DNA from: Nitrospira lenta
GTDB taxonomy: Bacteria; Nitrospirota; Nitrospiria; Nitrospirales; Nitrospiraceae
DNA length: 64,000 bases
Assembly (NCBI GenBank): GCA_945865525.1
Contig: CAMBDY010000010.1
Span: 16,645 to 80,644 of the forward strand
Reading direction: 5' to 3'
Shown: positions 50,789-62,951 of the stretch, in pieces
Numbering within the stretch: position 1 is the stretch's first letter
How the letters are laid out: each line of letters opens with the position of its first letter
The notes under the pieces: generated by a model
The model's input: only the letters and a program-made list of their open reading frames with translations
The model's database searches: none
Told to the model about the DNA's origin: nothing
Translations under genes and position numbers: made by a program

Positions 50789-52369
50789 CTATTCTTTTCT
50801 TGTGTATGGCGGCAGGATCATGGGGGACACGACTCCGCTCACACTGCCGTGTTTCTTGGCTTCGGCACGGAAGCCCTTCAGATGCCCGACCGTCAACTTT
50901 CCTTGCGGTATGGATGCAGCGCGAGCTGCAGCCGTCAACCCGGACCGCTTCCCAAAGACCATCAGATCGAGCAGAGAGTTCCCCATTAATCGATTACGTC
51001 CATGTAATCCGCCGGAGGCTTCCCCTGCCACGAACAGATTCGTGACGTTGGTTTCGGAATTCGTATCAATCTTCACCCCGCCGTTCTGATAATGCAGCGT
51101 CGGAAAAATCAACACGGGATCCTTGCTGATATCGATATTGAATCGTTCGAACTGCAGCATCATCGCCGGAAAATGTTTCTTCATCGTTCCGGGGCCTTGC
51201 GCAGCATCAAGCAGCGGCGTGTCGAGCCAGACGCCGACACGCCCGGACATGGTGCGGATACCGCGCCCCTCTTCACATTCCCGAATAATCGACGCAGACA
51301 CGACATCGCGGGTATCCAGTTCATTCACGAACCGCTCCCCTTTTGCATTGACTAAGTGCCCGCCTTCTGAGCGAATTCCCTCTGTGACCAATGCCCCAAT
51401 GAGCTGTTCCGGATAGACCGCGCCGGAGGGGTGATACTGAAACGTATCGATATGCACGAGCTTTGCGCCCAACCGATAGGACAAGCAGAGGCCATCCCCA
51501 GTGGCACCATAATGATTGCTGGTCGGAAATCCCTGAATATGAAGGCGGCCGATTCCACCCGTCGCTAGGATGACGGACTTGGCCCCTACGACGACATCGC
51601 GGTGGTTATCGAGATCCTTGAAAATCACACCGGTACAGTTTCCATTTTCATCACTCATCAACTCGACTGCGGCGCAAAATTCGAGCAGCTGGATATTCTG
51701 ATTGAGCACCTCGTCCTTGAGCACCCGCATGATTTCGAGACCGGTATAGTCCGAGCAGGTCAGAAGACGAGGCTTAGAACTGCCGCCACCCTTCTTTACA
51801 TGGAGATTGCCGTCCCCATCGCGATCAAACAGGACACCTAGGCTCAAGAGCCATTTTGCAATCGCAGGGCCTTCCTCCACCATCACCTTGAGCAGCTGAT
51901 GGTCATTCTCCATGTGGCCGCCCTTGAGCGTGTCCACGAAGTGGGCGACGGGAGAGTCCTCCGGCGCGACAGAAATCTGCATGCCACCCTGAGCCATCAC
52001 GCTGTTGGAGTCGCCGAGGCGAAGCTTGGTCGCCAGCATGACCTTGGCGCCTGCCGCATGGGCATGGAGGGCCGCCGCACAGCCGGCGCCGCCACCGCCC
52101 ACCACTAGCACATCGGTCATATAGTCCGGCGTCAGATCGAATCCGTCGGTGACGGAGCTGTCGCCTTCCAGTAAGGTCGCTAGCTCAATCGCCGTCTTGT
52201 CCCCCACATTAGGGCCGAACCGGATTGGACGAAAAGCGCTCTCCCGAAAATCAGGATGATATTTGTGGATCAGTTGATCTCGTTCGGCGGGGGAAAGTTT
52301 GGAAAGGGTCTGTTTGCGTCGAACATCCCGCGTCTGGTGCACGATCTGTTGAAGGGCGTGAATGTCCAT
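50789..52369 (-). CDS. frdA: Fumarate reductase/succinate dehydrogenase flavoprotein subunit
   Basis: DVLVVGGGGAGCAAALHAHAAGAKVML FAD motif, HPSGAVYPEQLIGALVTEGIRSEGG, GEASGGLHGRNRLMGNSLLDLMVFG. Confidence 0.92.
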   Translation of the reverse strand: MDIHALQQIVHQTRDVRRKQTLSKLSPAERDQLIHKYHPDFRESAFRPIRFGPNVGDKTAIELATLLEGDSSVTDGFDLTPDYMTDVLVVGGGGAGCAAALHAHAAGAKVMLATKLRLGDSNSVMAQGGMQISVAPEDSPVAHFVDTLKGGHMENDHQLLKVMVEEGPAIAKWLLSLGVLFDRDGDGNLHVKKGGGSSKPRLLTCSDYTGLEIMRVLKDEVLNQNIQLLEFCAAVELMSDENGNCTGVIFKDLDNHRDVVVGAKSVILATGGIGRLHIQGFPTSNHYGATGDGLCLSYRLGAKLVHIDTFQYHPSGAVYPEQLIGALVTEGIRSEGGHLVNAKGERFVNELDTRDVVSASIIRECEEGRGIRTMSGRVGVWLDTPLLDAAQGPGTMKKHFPAMMLQFERFNIDISKDPVLIFPTLHYQNGGVKIDTNSETNVTNLFVAGEASGGLHGRNRLMGNSLLDLMVFGKRSGLTAAARAASIPQGKLTVGHLKGFRAEAKKHGSVSGVVSPMILPPYTRKE

Positions 52370-52378
52370 CAGTTCGCT

Positions 52379-52443
52379 TTCAGCGTTCAGCTATCAGCAT
52401 CCAGCGCCGGCCTCAATTTCAGAAACTGAGAGCTGACGGCTGA
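52379..52443. repeat. Inverted repeat in frdB-frdA gap
   Basis: TCAGCGTTCAGCT (52379-52391) versus AGCTGACGGCTGA (52431-52443), 11/13 complementary; near-palindrome CTCAATTTCAGAAACTGAG between them. Confidence 0.55.
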
Positions 52444-52455
52444 TTGCTCGTTATG

Positions 52456-53169
52456 CTATTTGACCGTCGCGCAGTGATCGACCAATTCCGTCTCGGTCAT
52501 CTTGAGGATCTTGGTCCATTCATCGTTGAAACGGCCGTCCTGGATTTCCTTAATGCGGACATCCAGCCCCGTAGGCTTCTCGGTGAAATGAGCCCCCTGC
52601 GCCCGGCTCACGTACAGGGCTACGAGGTTGGGCGCGATGTCCGCGATACAAACTGGCGCACACATCCCGCACATCACGCAATCCATGAACATCTCAGAGA
52701 CGCTTTTAAAATCTCCGAAGACGGCCTTCCAGACTCCCTCCCGCACATCAATTTTCTGCGGGCAGGCCTCGGTGCAGGCGTTGCAGTTCCGACAGAGCGG
52801 CGCTTCGGGATAGAGATTGAAGAGGTCTTGCTTGGGATCTTTGAGCGTTTGAATATCATAGGCGGCCTTTCGGGCCGGAAACGGAGGCATCATCGTGATT
52901 GACATACCGTCTTGCACCGCCATTTGGCAGGCCAGACAGGTCCGCACTTTCGGATCGTCCTTGGTCCGATAGTAGGCCGCACACGCGCCACAGAACCCAC
53001 CAAGGCAGCCGGCTCCCCGAACCACTTCCTGCCCAGAATACCAGAGGGCCTTAATGATCGTAATCCCTTCCGGTACGTCGTACTTCTTCCCGGCGATCTC
53101 AACCGTGACCATCTTGTGCCGAAGGACCTCCGGCTGATCAATGATATTCTCTTTGTCTTCTTGTGCCAT
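52456..53169 (-). CDS. frdB: Fumarate reductase/succinate dehydrogenase iron-sulfur subunit
   Basis: CLGGFCGAC...CLAC 2Fe-2S pattern, CRNCNACTEACP and CVMCGMCAPVC cluster motifs. Confidence 0.9.
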   Translation of the reverse strand: MAQEDKENIIDQPEVLRHKMVTVEIAGKKYDVPEGITIIKALWYSGQEVVRGAGCLGGFCGACAAYYRTKDDPKVRTCLACQMAVQDGMSITMMPPFPARKAAYDIQTLKDPKQDLFNLYPEAPLCRNCNACTEACPQKIDVREGVWKAVFGDFKSVSEMFMDCVMCGMCAPVCIADIAPNLVALYVSRAQGAHFTEKPTGLDVRIKEIQDGRFNDEWTKILKMTETELVDHCATVK

Positions 53170-53253
53170 CTTCCTCTTCAGAGCGCGTATAACGTGAACC
53201 GTCGAGACAGGTCGCTCCCCCCATCACGCATCACAGAGTGCCTTGCATGGCTC

Positions 53254-55509
<2,256 letters not shown>

Positions 55510-57756
55510 TCAATTCAGCGCATTCAACGCTGAACCAGCCTTGAACCACGCAATCTGCTGGTCGGTGATGCTGTGGTTCGCCTGGATGGTGAGCGAAGCG
55601 CCATCCGCCTTGTGAATCGTCACCTGCACCGATTTGCCGGGAGTCAGACTATTCAACCCCATCACGCTAATGCGGTCCTGTTGCTCAATCTTCTCGTAAT
55701 CCTTCGGATCAGCGAAGGTCAACGCCAAGATGCCCTGTTTCTTCAAATTGGTCTCATGGATACGGGCAAAGCTCTTCGTGAGCACGACTTTCACATTAAG
55801 AAAACGCGGGGACATGGCAGCATGTTCACGGCTGCTCCCCTCGCCGTAGTTCTCGTCTCCGACGACGATCGAGCCAATATCCTTGGCCTTATAAGCCCTG
55901 GCGATCTGCGCGATGATCAGATTCGATTCGCCGGTAAGGACATTAGCGCCCTTGCCCGGCTCGGACGAAAATGCATTATTGGCGCCCAAGAACATGTTGT
56001 CACTGATCTTATCAAGGTGACCGCGGAACTTCAGCCAAGGTCCGGCTGGAGAAATATGGTCCGTGGTAGTCTTCCCCTTGGTCTTAATTAAGAGCGGCAA
56101 TTTCTCAAAGTCCTTGCCATCCCACCGCAGGAAGGGCTGCAAGAGCTGTAATCGCTCGCTGGTCGGCGGAATATCGACCGTCAGTCCATCGCCGTTCTCT
56201 GCCGGCGCCACAAACCCTTCATCGCCCGTGGCAAACCCTTTTGCAGGGAGCTCTTCACCCTGCGGGGGCTCCAGCTTGAATACTTTTCCGTTGGCGTCCT
56301 TGAGAGTCCCATTGACCGGATCAAATCCCAAATCACCGGACAGCGCATAGGCCGTGACCACTTCTGGACTGGCGAGGAACGACAGGGTTTCGTTGATACC
56401 ATCGTTGCGGCCTGGAAAATTCCGATTAAAGGAGCTGACAATCGAATCCGCCTTGCCCTTCACTCCGTCAGCACGCTTCCACTGACCGATACAGGGACCG
56501 CACGAATTGGACAGGACCGTGCCGCCTAACTTTTCAAATGTCTCTAAAAACCCATCGCGCTTCATCGTGTGATAGATGCGCTCTGAGCCGGGCGAGACGA
56601 GGAACGAGGCCTTGGCCTTGAGACCCGCCTTCAGCCCCTGCTGGGCAATATGAGCCGATCGGCTAATGTCTTCATAGGATGAATTGGTGCAGCTGCCGAT
56701 GAGGGCCGCCTTCACCTCGATAGGATAGCCCTTTTCCTTCGCCTCGGCGGCCATCTTAGAGATGGGCCGTGCGAGGTCCGGCGTATGAGGTCCGACCACA
56801 TGGGGCTCCAGCTTCGAGAGGTCCACTTCGACAATCTGATCGTAGTACTTCTCCGGCGATTGATGAACCTCCGGATCCGCCACGAGCAACTCTTTATGGG
56901 ACACAGCCAAGCTAGCCAGATCCGCCCGATCCATGATGTTCAAATAGGCCACCATTTTCTGATCGAAGGGGAACACCGAGGTTGTGGCGCCCAGCTCTGC
57001 ACCCATATTACAGATAGTGCCCTTGCCGGTTGCGCTGATAGTTTCGGCACCGGGGCCGAAATATTCAACGATCTTATTCGTTCCGCCTTTAACCGTGAGC
57101 AACCCGCAGAGATAGAGAATCACGTCCTTCGGCGAGGCCCAGCCGCTCAACTTCCCGATCAATCGAATCCCAATCAATTTTGGATGGAGCACTTCCCAGG
57201 GCAGGCCGGCCATGACTTCGCCTGCGTCGGCCCCGCCGACACCGATCGCTAAGCCACCCAACCCGCCGCCGTTCGGTGTATGTGAGTCGGTGCCGATGAT
57301 TAAGCAGCCAGGAAACGCATAGTTTTCCAACACGACTTGATGGATGATGCCGGCGCCTGGCTTCCAGAAGCCGATACCGTACTTTTTAGCTGCAGAAGCA
57401 AGGAAATTATAGACTTCCCTGTTCTCATCCATGGCGCGGAGCAGATCCTTCTCGGAACCCATTTCTGCACGAATCAAGTGGTCGCAATGAATGGTGCTGG
57501 GCACGGCTGCCTGCTTCTTATTGGCCTGCATGAACTGCAAAATAGCCATCTGCGCCGTCGCATCCTGCATCGCCACGCGATCAGGGCGCAAGGCCAGCAT
57601 CGCCTTGCCTCGCTCCCAGGTCTGGGTATCGAAATTGTCGGTGTGAGAAACCAGTACCTTCTCCGCCAACGTTAACCCACGACCAAACTGCTTTCTGGCC
57701 TTGGCAAACACGGCTGGCATCTTCGCATACAGATTTTCGGCTAGATCCATCGACAT
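55510..57756 (-). CDS. acnA: Aconitate hydratase (mitochondrial-like type)
   Basis: PSTIHCDHLIRAE, GTDSHTPNGGGLGGLAIGVGGADA, IGSCTNSSYEDISRSA, SNSCGPCIGQW. Confidence 0.94.
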   Translation of the reverse strand: MSMDLAENLYAKMPAVFAKARKQFGRGLTLAEKVLVSHTDNFDTQTWERGKAMLALRPDRVAMQDATAQMAILQFMQANKKQAAVPSTIHCDHLIRAEMGSEKDLLRAMDENREVYNFLASAAKKYGIGFWKPGAGIIHQVVLENYAFPGCLIIGTDSHTPNGGGLGGLAIGVGGADAGEVMAGLPWEVLHPKLIGIRLIGKLSGWASPKDVILYLCGLLTVKGGTNKIVEYFGPGAETISATGKGTICNMGAELGATTSVFPFDQKMVAYLNIMDRADLASLAVSHKELLVADPEVHQSPEKYYDQIVEVDLSKLEPHVVGPHTPDLARPISKMAAEAKEKGYPIEVKAALIGSCTNSSYEDISRSAHIAQQGLKAGLKAKASFLVSPGSERIYHTMKRDGFLETFEKLGGTVLSNSCGPCIGQWKRADGVKGKADSIVSSFNRNFPGRNDGINETLSFLASPEVVTAYALSGDLGFDPVNGTLKDANGKVFKLEPPQGEELPAKGFATGDEGFVAPAENGDGLTVDIPPTSERLQLLQPFLRWDGKDFEKLPLLIKTKGKTTTDHISPAGPWLKFRGHLDKISDNMFLGANNAFSSEPGKGANVLTGESNLIIAQIARAYKAKDIGSIVVGDENYGEGSSREHAAMSPRFLNVKVVLTKSFARIHETNLKKQGILALTFADPKDYEKIEQQDRISVMGLNSLTPGKSVQVTIHKADGASLTIQANHSITDQQIAWFKAGSALNALN

Positions 57757-57798
57757 AGTGACCTCAATTTAAAATTGACAATTTAAAATTAAAAATCG

Positions 57799-59622
57799 TC
57801 ATTGCTTAAGCGGCGGGACCTCACGCCGCTTCGGCGCCGCATAGTTGACGAGGTAATCGAACAATCGGATCAAGCGGCTGTCCTGACGCTTTTGATCCAC
57901 CCAATGGCCGATGAGCCCGATCGTGCGCGAAAGGATAAAGAAACCGTTCAAACTGTCGACTGGGAATCCGATATCGACGAGTACCGCTGCCATGGTGCCG
58001 TCCACATTCAAAATCAGGTTGTCCTTCTTCACCGAGGTGATCTTTTCGACTTCGAGCGCAAAGTCTAGGCAGGGGGTCTTCGTATTCAAACTCTTGACGT
58101 ATCCAACCAGCTCCTTCACCCGCTTGTCCGGATTGCGCAAGCTCTTGACGCGGTGGCCGATCCCTGGCACAGGTCCATGATTTTTCTTCATGTACACTAG
58201 GAACTCATCCACCGTCATCTTGTTATCGACGGCATACTTGAAGTAACGGCCTGCATCCGTCACGGCGCCACCAAAGCGGGGGCCGATCATAATCAAGCCT
58301 GCGGCTACGGACTGGGACATCCCGATTCCGGCGCAGGCAGCGATAATTGTCCCCAAGGCGCCGCTGACGCAAGGGCCATGATCAGCGGAAAGCATCATGA
58401 TGCGCTTAATGATTTCTGCTTCCTGATTAGAAATCAGTCGCTTGTCCCACAAGAGTCCAACGACGTGGGGAATCTGATAGCCCTTGTTGATGAGCTCGGA
58501 GGCAGGATATCCGTCGTAGCAAGGCTCATCGCCTCGGTCGTCACTGATGGTAGTGCGGATCAACGGAGCCACCATGACTTCGTCAGCCTTCATCGCCTCT
58601 TCGACCGTCTTCGGTAGCTTCGGTAGTGAGGCCGGCTCAACCGGTTCTTTGACCAGACCGGACTTCAACATCTCCTGATAGGCTTCTTTGATCGCAGGCC
58701 CCAAAGCACCGAACGTCGCTGGCACAATTGCGCCAGCATTCTTGAACGCATCGGACTTGGCACGGGCCGATCCTTCGCCCTTCAACCCTTCCTTCGCACC
58801 GGCGTGACCAAACTTCATACCCTTGGGCAAACTTTCTTGACAGAAACCGGAGACGACGGCCATCAACTTTACCCGCCGCTTCTTCGCCCCATACCACTCG
58901 GCTGCCCGCTCTTCGAGATCACCACCCATTTCGCCAACAATGACGACCGCCTTCGTTTGGGGATCATTCTCAAACATTTCGAGGTAGCTGACATAGTCAG
59001 TTCCCGGGTAAGCATCGCCACCAATCCCAATGGCCGTCGTGATGCCGTCGGCAAACTGCGAGCAGATCCAGATGATTTCATTAGAGAGGCCGCCCGATTT
59101 AGTGATGACCCCAAACGAACCTTCGCGATAAAGCTTAGAAAGGACGAGATTGTCAAAGGCGCCGCCGATGACACCCAACCGGCAGGAGCCAGCTGACACA
59201 ATGCCGATCGACGAAGGGCCATTAAAAACCTTCCCGAGCTTCGTCGCATGCCGACCTAGGATTTTGGCGTCTTTTTCCGGTACACCCTCGGTGATCATGG
59301 AGACCACCTTGATGTGCGCATCGTCCAAGGCTTCCATCCCACCCTTCATGGCCCGATCCGCGCCGATGTATACGAGGCTGGTATTGATCTGGGGATGGTG
59401 CGTGGTGGCTTCCGCTACAGTCTTATAAATGGGAACGGCTACTAACCCGCTGCCATAGGGGATCTCATGGCTCTTGCCTGCATCAGGTGGATAGACGAAG
59501 GCCAGCACGTTCAGCGAGCGCTTGATCAGGTAGCAAAATTCGGCCATCCGACGCGCGGCGTTGACGCCGGCGACACCGCCCTGAATAACCACATAGGTGT
59601 CTTTGTTTGCCAGGATACTCAT
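57799..59622 (-). CDS. aclA: ATP-citrate lyase, subunit with CoA-binding/citrate synthase-like domains
   Basis: SucD-like N-terminal region, MKFGHAGA phospho-His region, citrate synthase-like C-terminus (PGIGHRVKSLRNPDKRV). Confidence 0.93.
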   Translation of the reverse strand: MSILANKDTYVVIQGGVAGVNAARRMAEFCYLIKRSLNVLAFVYPPDAGKSHEIPYGSGLVAVPIYKTVAEATTHHPQINTSLVYIGADRAMKGGMEALDDAHIKVVSMITEGVPEKDAKILGRHATKLGKVFNGPSSIGIVSAGSCRLGVIGGAFDNLVLSKLYREGSFGVITKSGGLSNEIIWICSQFADGITTAIGIGGDAYPGTDYVSYLEMFENDPQTKAVVIVGEMGGDLEERAAEWYGAKKRRVKLMAVVSGFCQESLPKGMKFGHAGAKEGLKGEGSARAKSDAFKNAGAIVPATFGALGPAIKEAYQEMLKSGLVKEPVEPASLPKLPKTVEEAMKADEVMVAPLIRTTISDDRGDEPCYDGYPASELINKGYQIPHVVGLLWDKRLISNQEAEIIKRIMMLSADHGPCVSGALGTIIAACAGIGMSQSVAAGLIMIGPRFGGAVTDAGRYFKYAVDNKMTVDEFLVYMKKNHGPVPGIGHRVKSLRNPDKRVKELVGYVKSLNTKTPCLDFALEVEKITSVKKDNLILNVDGTMAAVLVDIGFPVDSLNGFFILSRTIGLIGHWVDQKRQDSRLIRLFDYLVNYAAPKRREVPPLKQ

Positions 59623-59650
59623 CGGGATCTCCCTCTTCTTGCAGTGCTGC

Positions 59651-59686
59651 GTGCTGAGTTCAAGAGCAGTTCTAACTGCTCAGCAC
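59651..59686. repeat. Hairpin-forming inverted repeat in aclB-aclA gap
   Basis: GTGCTGAG (59651-59658) / CTCAGCAC (59679-59686) and nested AGCAGTT / AACTGCT, both perfect. Confidence 0.7.
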
Positions 59687-59689
59687 TTG

Positions 59690-60889
59690 TTACTGTTTCT
59701 GTAGCGCTTTATCGACAATGTCGGTGAGCGGCGTATGGCGGTCAAAGACGTTGATGTCAAATCCTTCATCCTTGAGTGCGCGCATCGCATCGAGCCCTTC
59801 CTTCTCACGTGGGCCACCGCGACGCACCCAGATTTTGACGCCCTTGAGCTTCCCCTCGGACTTCGCCTTACGAAATCCGTTGATGATGCCGCCGAACGTC
59901 TTCTTCACGTCGGTAAAATTAGCGATCGCGCCGCCGACGATGATATTCTTGATCCCAGGCAACGAACAGACCTTGTCGGTCAAAACTTCGACTGCCCAGT
60001 CCGGCGGATCACCGGAGTACTCGGCATAGTTTGCGAGCTTGCCACCGCGGGCGACCACTGCGTCGGAATAATAGACGCTGGCGCCTCCACCAGCCGGGAG
60101 CATGGCCGTATCTCCGCCAGGGATCTCGATAAATTTGACCGAGCCCTTGATCTTGGAGTCGACCGCCATAACTTCCATTTCATGCTTGGAATAGGCACGG
60201 CCGAATTCTGCGGCAAAGGCAAAGTTCCAATCGAGATGCCGGAATTTGGCGTCGCCATCGAGCAACGTCACCGCATCTAAGGCGATCAACGCACCATCCA
60301 GCTCGCGCAGGACGACAGGATTGACTTCCAGATACTGTGCATCTTCGCTGTCGAAGCAGGTAAACATCTTGCCGGCAAAGTCGGCCATCTTTTTCACGAG
60401 GGGACCGGTAAAGCCCGCCTCTTTGGCTACCTTCTCAAGTGCGTCCGCCGAGGGCTGCTGCCCGACTTCCAGAGCCAGGCACTTCACACGCTCCCAATTC
60501 GATTCCACTTCAATGCCGCCGCAATTGGCAACCAAAATATCCGTCCCTTCACGGGTAGACTTCACTGCACAATAATATTCTTCCTTGTGCGGGATCATTT
60601 CAGACACGATCACTTGTACGACAGTGATGCTGCCAACCTGGCGGCCGAGCATCTCCTTCGCCGCCGCTTCCGCCCCCTTGAAGTCCAGGTCCACCTTAAC
60701 CAGACCGAGCTTGAACCGAGAGCCAAGCGCTTCATGCGCTTTCACGACCAACTTAGATTTCTTCAGCCATTCATTGACTTGGCCGAGTTTCGTCAGTTCG
60801 TCAACCGAGGTGACGACGACATAGTTGGGAACTGTAATGCCCCATTTCTTCATCAGCCCCATCCCAGGCCCCTCGAGCACCTTCGCCAT
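59690..60889 (-). CDS. aclB: ATP-citrate lyase, ATP-grasp subunit
   Basis: 399 aa, ATP-grasp SucC-like fold, MLPAGGGASVYYSDAVVARGG, IIVGGAIANFTDVKKTFGGII. Confidence 0.93.
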   Translation of the reverse strand: MAKVLEGPGMGLMKKWGITVPNYVVVTSVDELTKLGQVNEWLKKSKLVVKAHEALGSRFKLGLVKVDLDFKGAEAAAKEMLGRQVGSITVVQVIVSEMIPHKEEYYCAVKSTREGTDILVANCGGIEVESNWERVKCLALEVGQQPSADALEKVAKEAGFTGPLVKKMADFAGKMFTCFDSEDAQYLEVNPVVLRELDGALIALDAVTLLDGDAKFRHLDWNFAFAAEFGRAYSKHEMEVMAVDSKIKGSVKFIEIPGGDTAMLPAGGGASVYYSDAVVARGGKLANYAEYSGDPPDWAVEVLTDKVCSLPGIKNIIVGGAIANFTDVKKTFGGIINGFRKAKSEGKLKGVKIWVRRGGPREKEGLDAMRALKDEGFDINVFDRHTPLTDIVDKALQKQ

Positions 60890-60939
60890 GACATCACTCC
60901 TTCAGACAGAATGGTGAAGAACAAATTAAACGGAGCGGA

Positions 60940-60968
60940 ATTCTAACGAAATCAGCTGGATGACTCAA
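60940..60968 (-). promoter_or_regulatory. Sigma-70-like promoter candidate for rTCA operon
   Basis: Minus strand TTGAGT - 17 nt - TAGAAT, about 50 nt upstream of aclB ATG at 60889. Confidence 0.45.
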
Positions 60969-61063
60969 TGCACCAGAGGAACTAAGCCCATCGGTTCAAA
61001 AGGCCTATTGAGAATGGCAGCAGGCACAATAGGACCTAAGCCACTGAAACCATGGGATAATCT

Positions 61064-61096
61064 CCGGCTCTCCCTACGAAGCCTCGCATGAGCCGG
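61064..61096 (-). terminator. Hairpin just downstream of mutM, possible terminator
   Basis: CCGGCTC (61064-61070) / GAGCCGG (61090-61096) perfect 7-bp stem; no clear U-tract. Confidence 0.3.
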
Positions 61097-61105
61097 CAAG
61101 AAAAA

Positions 61106-61945
61106 TTACACTGAAAAACGATTGGACTGGCAGGCTGGGCAAAAAAATGAGCTCCGTTCGCTTTGGAGGCGGCGAATTATCCTGCCACAGAGGTTGGGAC
61201 AGGGCTGGCCTTCTTTGCCGTAGACGAGATGGTGGTTCTTGTAGTGGCCTTCCGTCCCATCTGGCGCAAAGAAATCCTTAACGCTTGAGCCACCACACGC
61301 AATCGCCTCGCGAAGCACCGACTGCATCGTGTCATAGAGCACAGTCATCCTCGCCTCACGTAGCCGATTGACCTCGCGGTTCGGATGGAGCTTGGTACGA
61401 AAAAGAATTTCATTCGCGTAAATATTCCCGATTCCCGCGATGACTTGCTGATGCATCAACAATGGCTTGAGTCGGCCCCGCTTAGCTTGCAGAAGACAGA
61501 CGAACTCTTCTCGCGACACGGTAAGGGGATCGACCCCGAAGCGGCGAGCACGATAGGTATCGAGTCCTGTCCGATTGAGCAAAGACATCCGTCCGAACCG
61601 CCGAGGATTCCAATAGCGCAGCTCGGATTCACGGCCCCCCGTGAATGACAGACGGACATGCACATGCTGCGGGTGTTTCGTCTGCGTCGCGTGAAAAAGC
61701 AGGAGGCCCGTCATACCAAGCTCGGTAACGATATATCTAACTTCACGCTCTTTCCTGAACCCCAGCGCTACACTCTTGCCGTATCGCACCACATCTTCCA
61801 GCATTGCGCCCCGATACCAGGGAAGCGTGGGCAGCCCTTCCCGGACGATATCCGCCCGTCCCACCATGCAGTCGTTCAACTGCGCGCCGAGAAGATGGGC
61901 TCGTATCTGGCAGGCAACAACTTCGGCTTCTGGCAATTCCGGCAT
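61106..61945 (-). CDS. mutM: Formamidopyrimidine-DNA glycosylase
   Basis: MPELPEAEVVACQIRAHLLG N-terminus, HQQVIAGIGNIYANEILF, zinc finger CPNLCGR...FFCPACQ; start revised to 61945. Confidence 0.94.
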   Translation of the reverse strand: MPELPEAEVVACQIRAHLLGAQLNDCMVGRADIVREGLPTLPWYRGAMLEDVVRYGKSVALGFRKEREVRYIVTELGMTGLLLFHATQTKHPQHVHVRLSFTGGRESELRYWNPRRFGRMSLLNRTGLDTYRARRFGVDPLTVSREEFVCLLQAKRGRLKPLLMHQQVIAGIGNIYANEILFRTKLHPNREVNRLREARMTVLYDTMQSVLREAIACGGSSVKDFFAPDGTEGHYKNHHLVYGKEGQPCPNLCGRIIRRLQSERSSFFCPACQSNRFSV

Positions 61946-61967
61946 AAAAAGAGATCCTTCGACAAGA

Positions 61968-62423
61968 TTACGAGCCAGAAGCTGGATACGGCATGGAGCC
62001 CTGTTTGTCCTTCGCACGAGCCTCGCGAAGACGACCAACCTGCTTGATCACCGCTTCAAGCCTGGGAAGGGGCATGGCCCCGGGACGTTGCGTTCTCACC
62101 AACTGCAGCACCTCGACATAGGTCATCCCCTGAACACAGCAAAGATAGGCCATCACAACGGATACAGACCGGCTCATCCCGGCACGGCAGCAGATGATCA
62201 CCCGATTGCCAGGATGATGTCGCTCAACCCAGCTCACTGCCTGATCCAACAACTGCGGCTCGGCTTCAGCATACTCCGGAAATGGAACTCTACCCGATAG
62301 CAGCTGGCTAGGCGGCCGGGCGGTGAATTCAGCCGCGACCTGTAGAACCGCATTGATTTGTGGCGGAGGCTGGCTGATGTCGTTGATATTGCCAACCAGA
62401 AGAGTGTCGGTAATAAAATGCAC
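61968..62423 (-). CDS. Dual-specificity phosphatase-like protein
   Basis: VIICCRAGMSRSVSVVMAYL matches CX5R signature. Confidence 0.85.
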   Translation of the reverse strand: MHFITDTLLVGNINDISQPPPQINAVLQVAAEFTARPPSQLLSGRVPFPEYAEAEPQLLDQAVSWVERHHPGNRVIICCRAGMSRSVSVVMAYLCCVQGMTYVEVLQLVRTQRPGAMPLPRLEAVIKQVGRLREARAKDKQGSMPYPASGS

Positions 62424-62554
62424 GATAACCTCCGTGTCGGCAGCGCCTCTGCCAGTTTCAGAAGGAGTCCAAATCTTATCCCGTTGCGATCACTTCCGCA
62501 TGAACGCTATACTGCATCAGACTATTGCAGGACCTCGCATAAGGAGCCGACTCA

Positions 62555-62914
62555 ATGCCCAGCCTGACCGTTGAAGATGTCGAAGCCAGACTCAAGACTG
62601 TTCCCTGCGCGATTTGTAAGGAATCGAGCTTTGGAGTCGACCGGCGGTTCATGCAATCGGATGGTGAATGGCGCGGTGTCTGCAAAAAATGTCATTACAG
62701 CTTCCCTATCTATACGGACATGGAGTTCTATCAGCGCACACAGCCGGATATCCCCTACCGGCTCAAAGAAATGTCCTGCCCGAGCTGCAATCAGCGGGGC
62801 GTGAGCCTCAATTTCCGCATCACCATGTCCGTCCGGGAATCCATCTACTTCTTGACCTGTATAACGTGCCAGGGAACATTCCCGGAGCGGTCATCCCTAG
62901 AAGCTTTTGAGTAA
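62555..62914 (+). CDS. Small protein with two zinc-ribbon-like Cys pairs
   Basis: CAIC...CKKC and CPSC...CITC pairs; no family name assigned. Confidence 0.7.
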   Translation: MPSLTVEDVEARLKTVPCAICKESSFGVDRRFMQSDGEWRGVCKKCHYSFPIYTDMEFYQRTQPDIPYRLKEMSCPSCNQRGVSLNFRITMSVRESIYFLTCITCQGTFPERSSLEAFE

Positions 62915-62951
62915 CTCCCCTTTTACCCTCACCCTCGTGTATACTCTGCCC

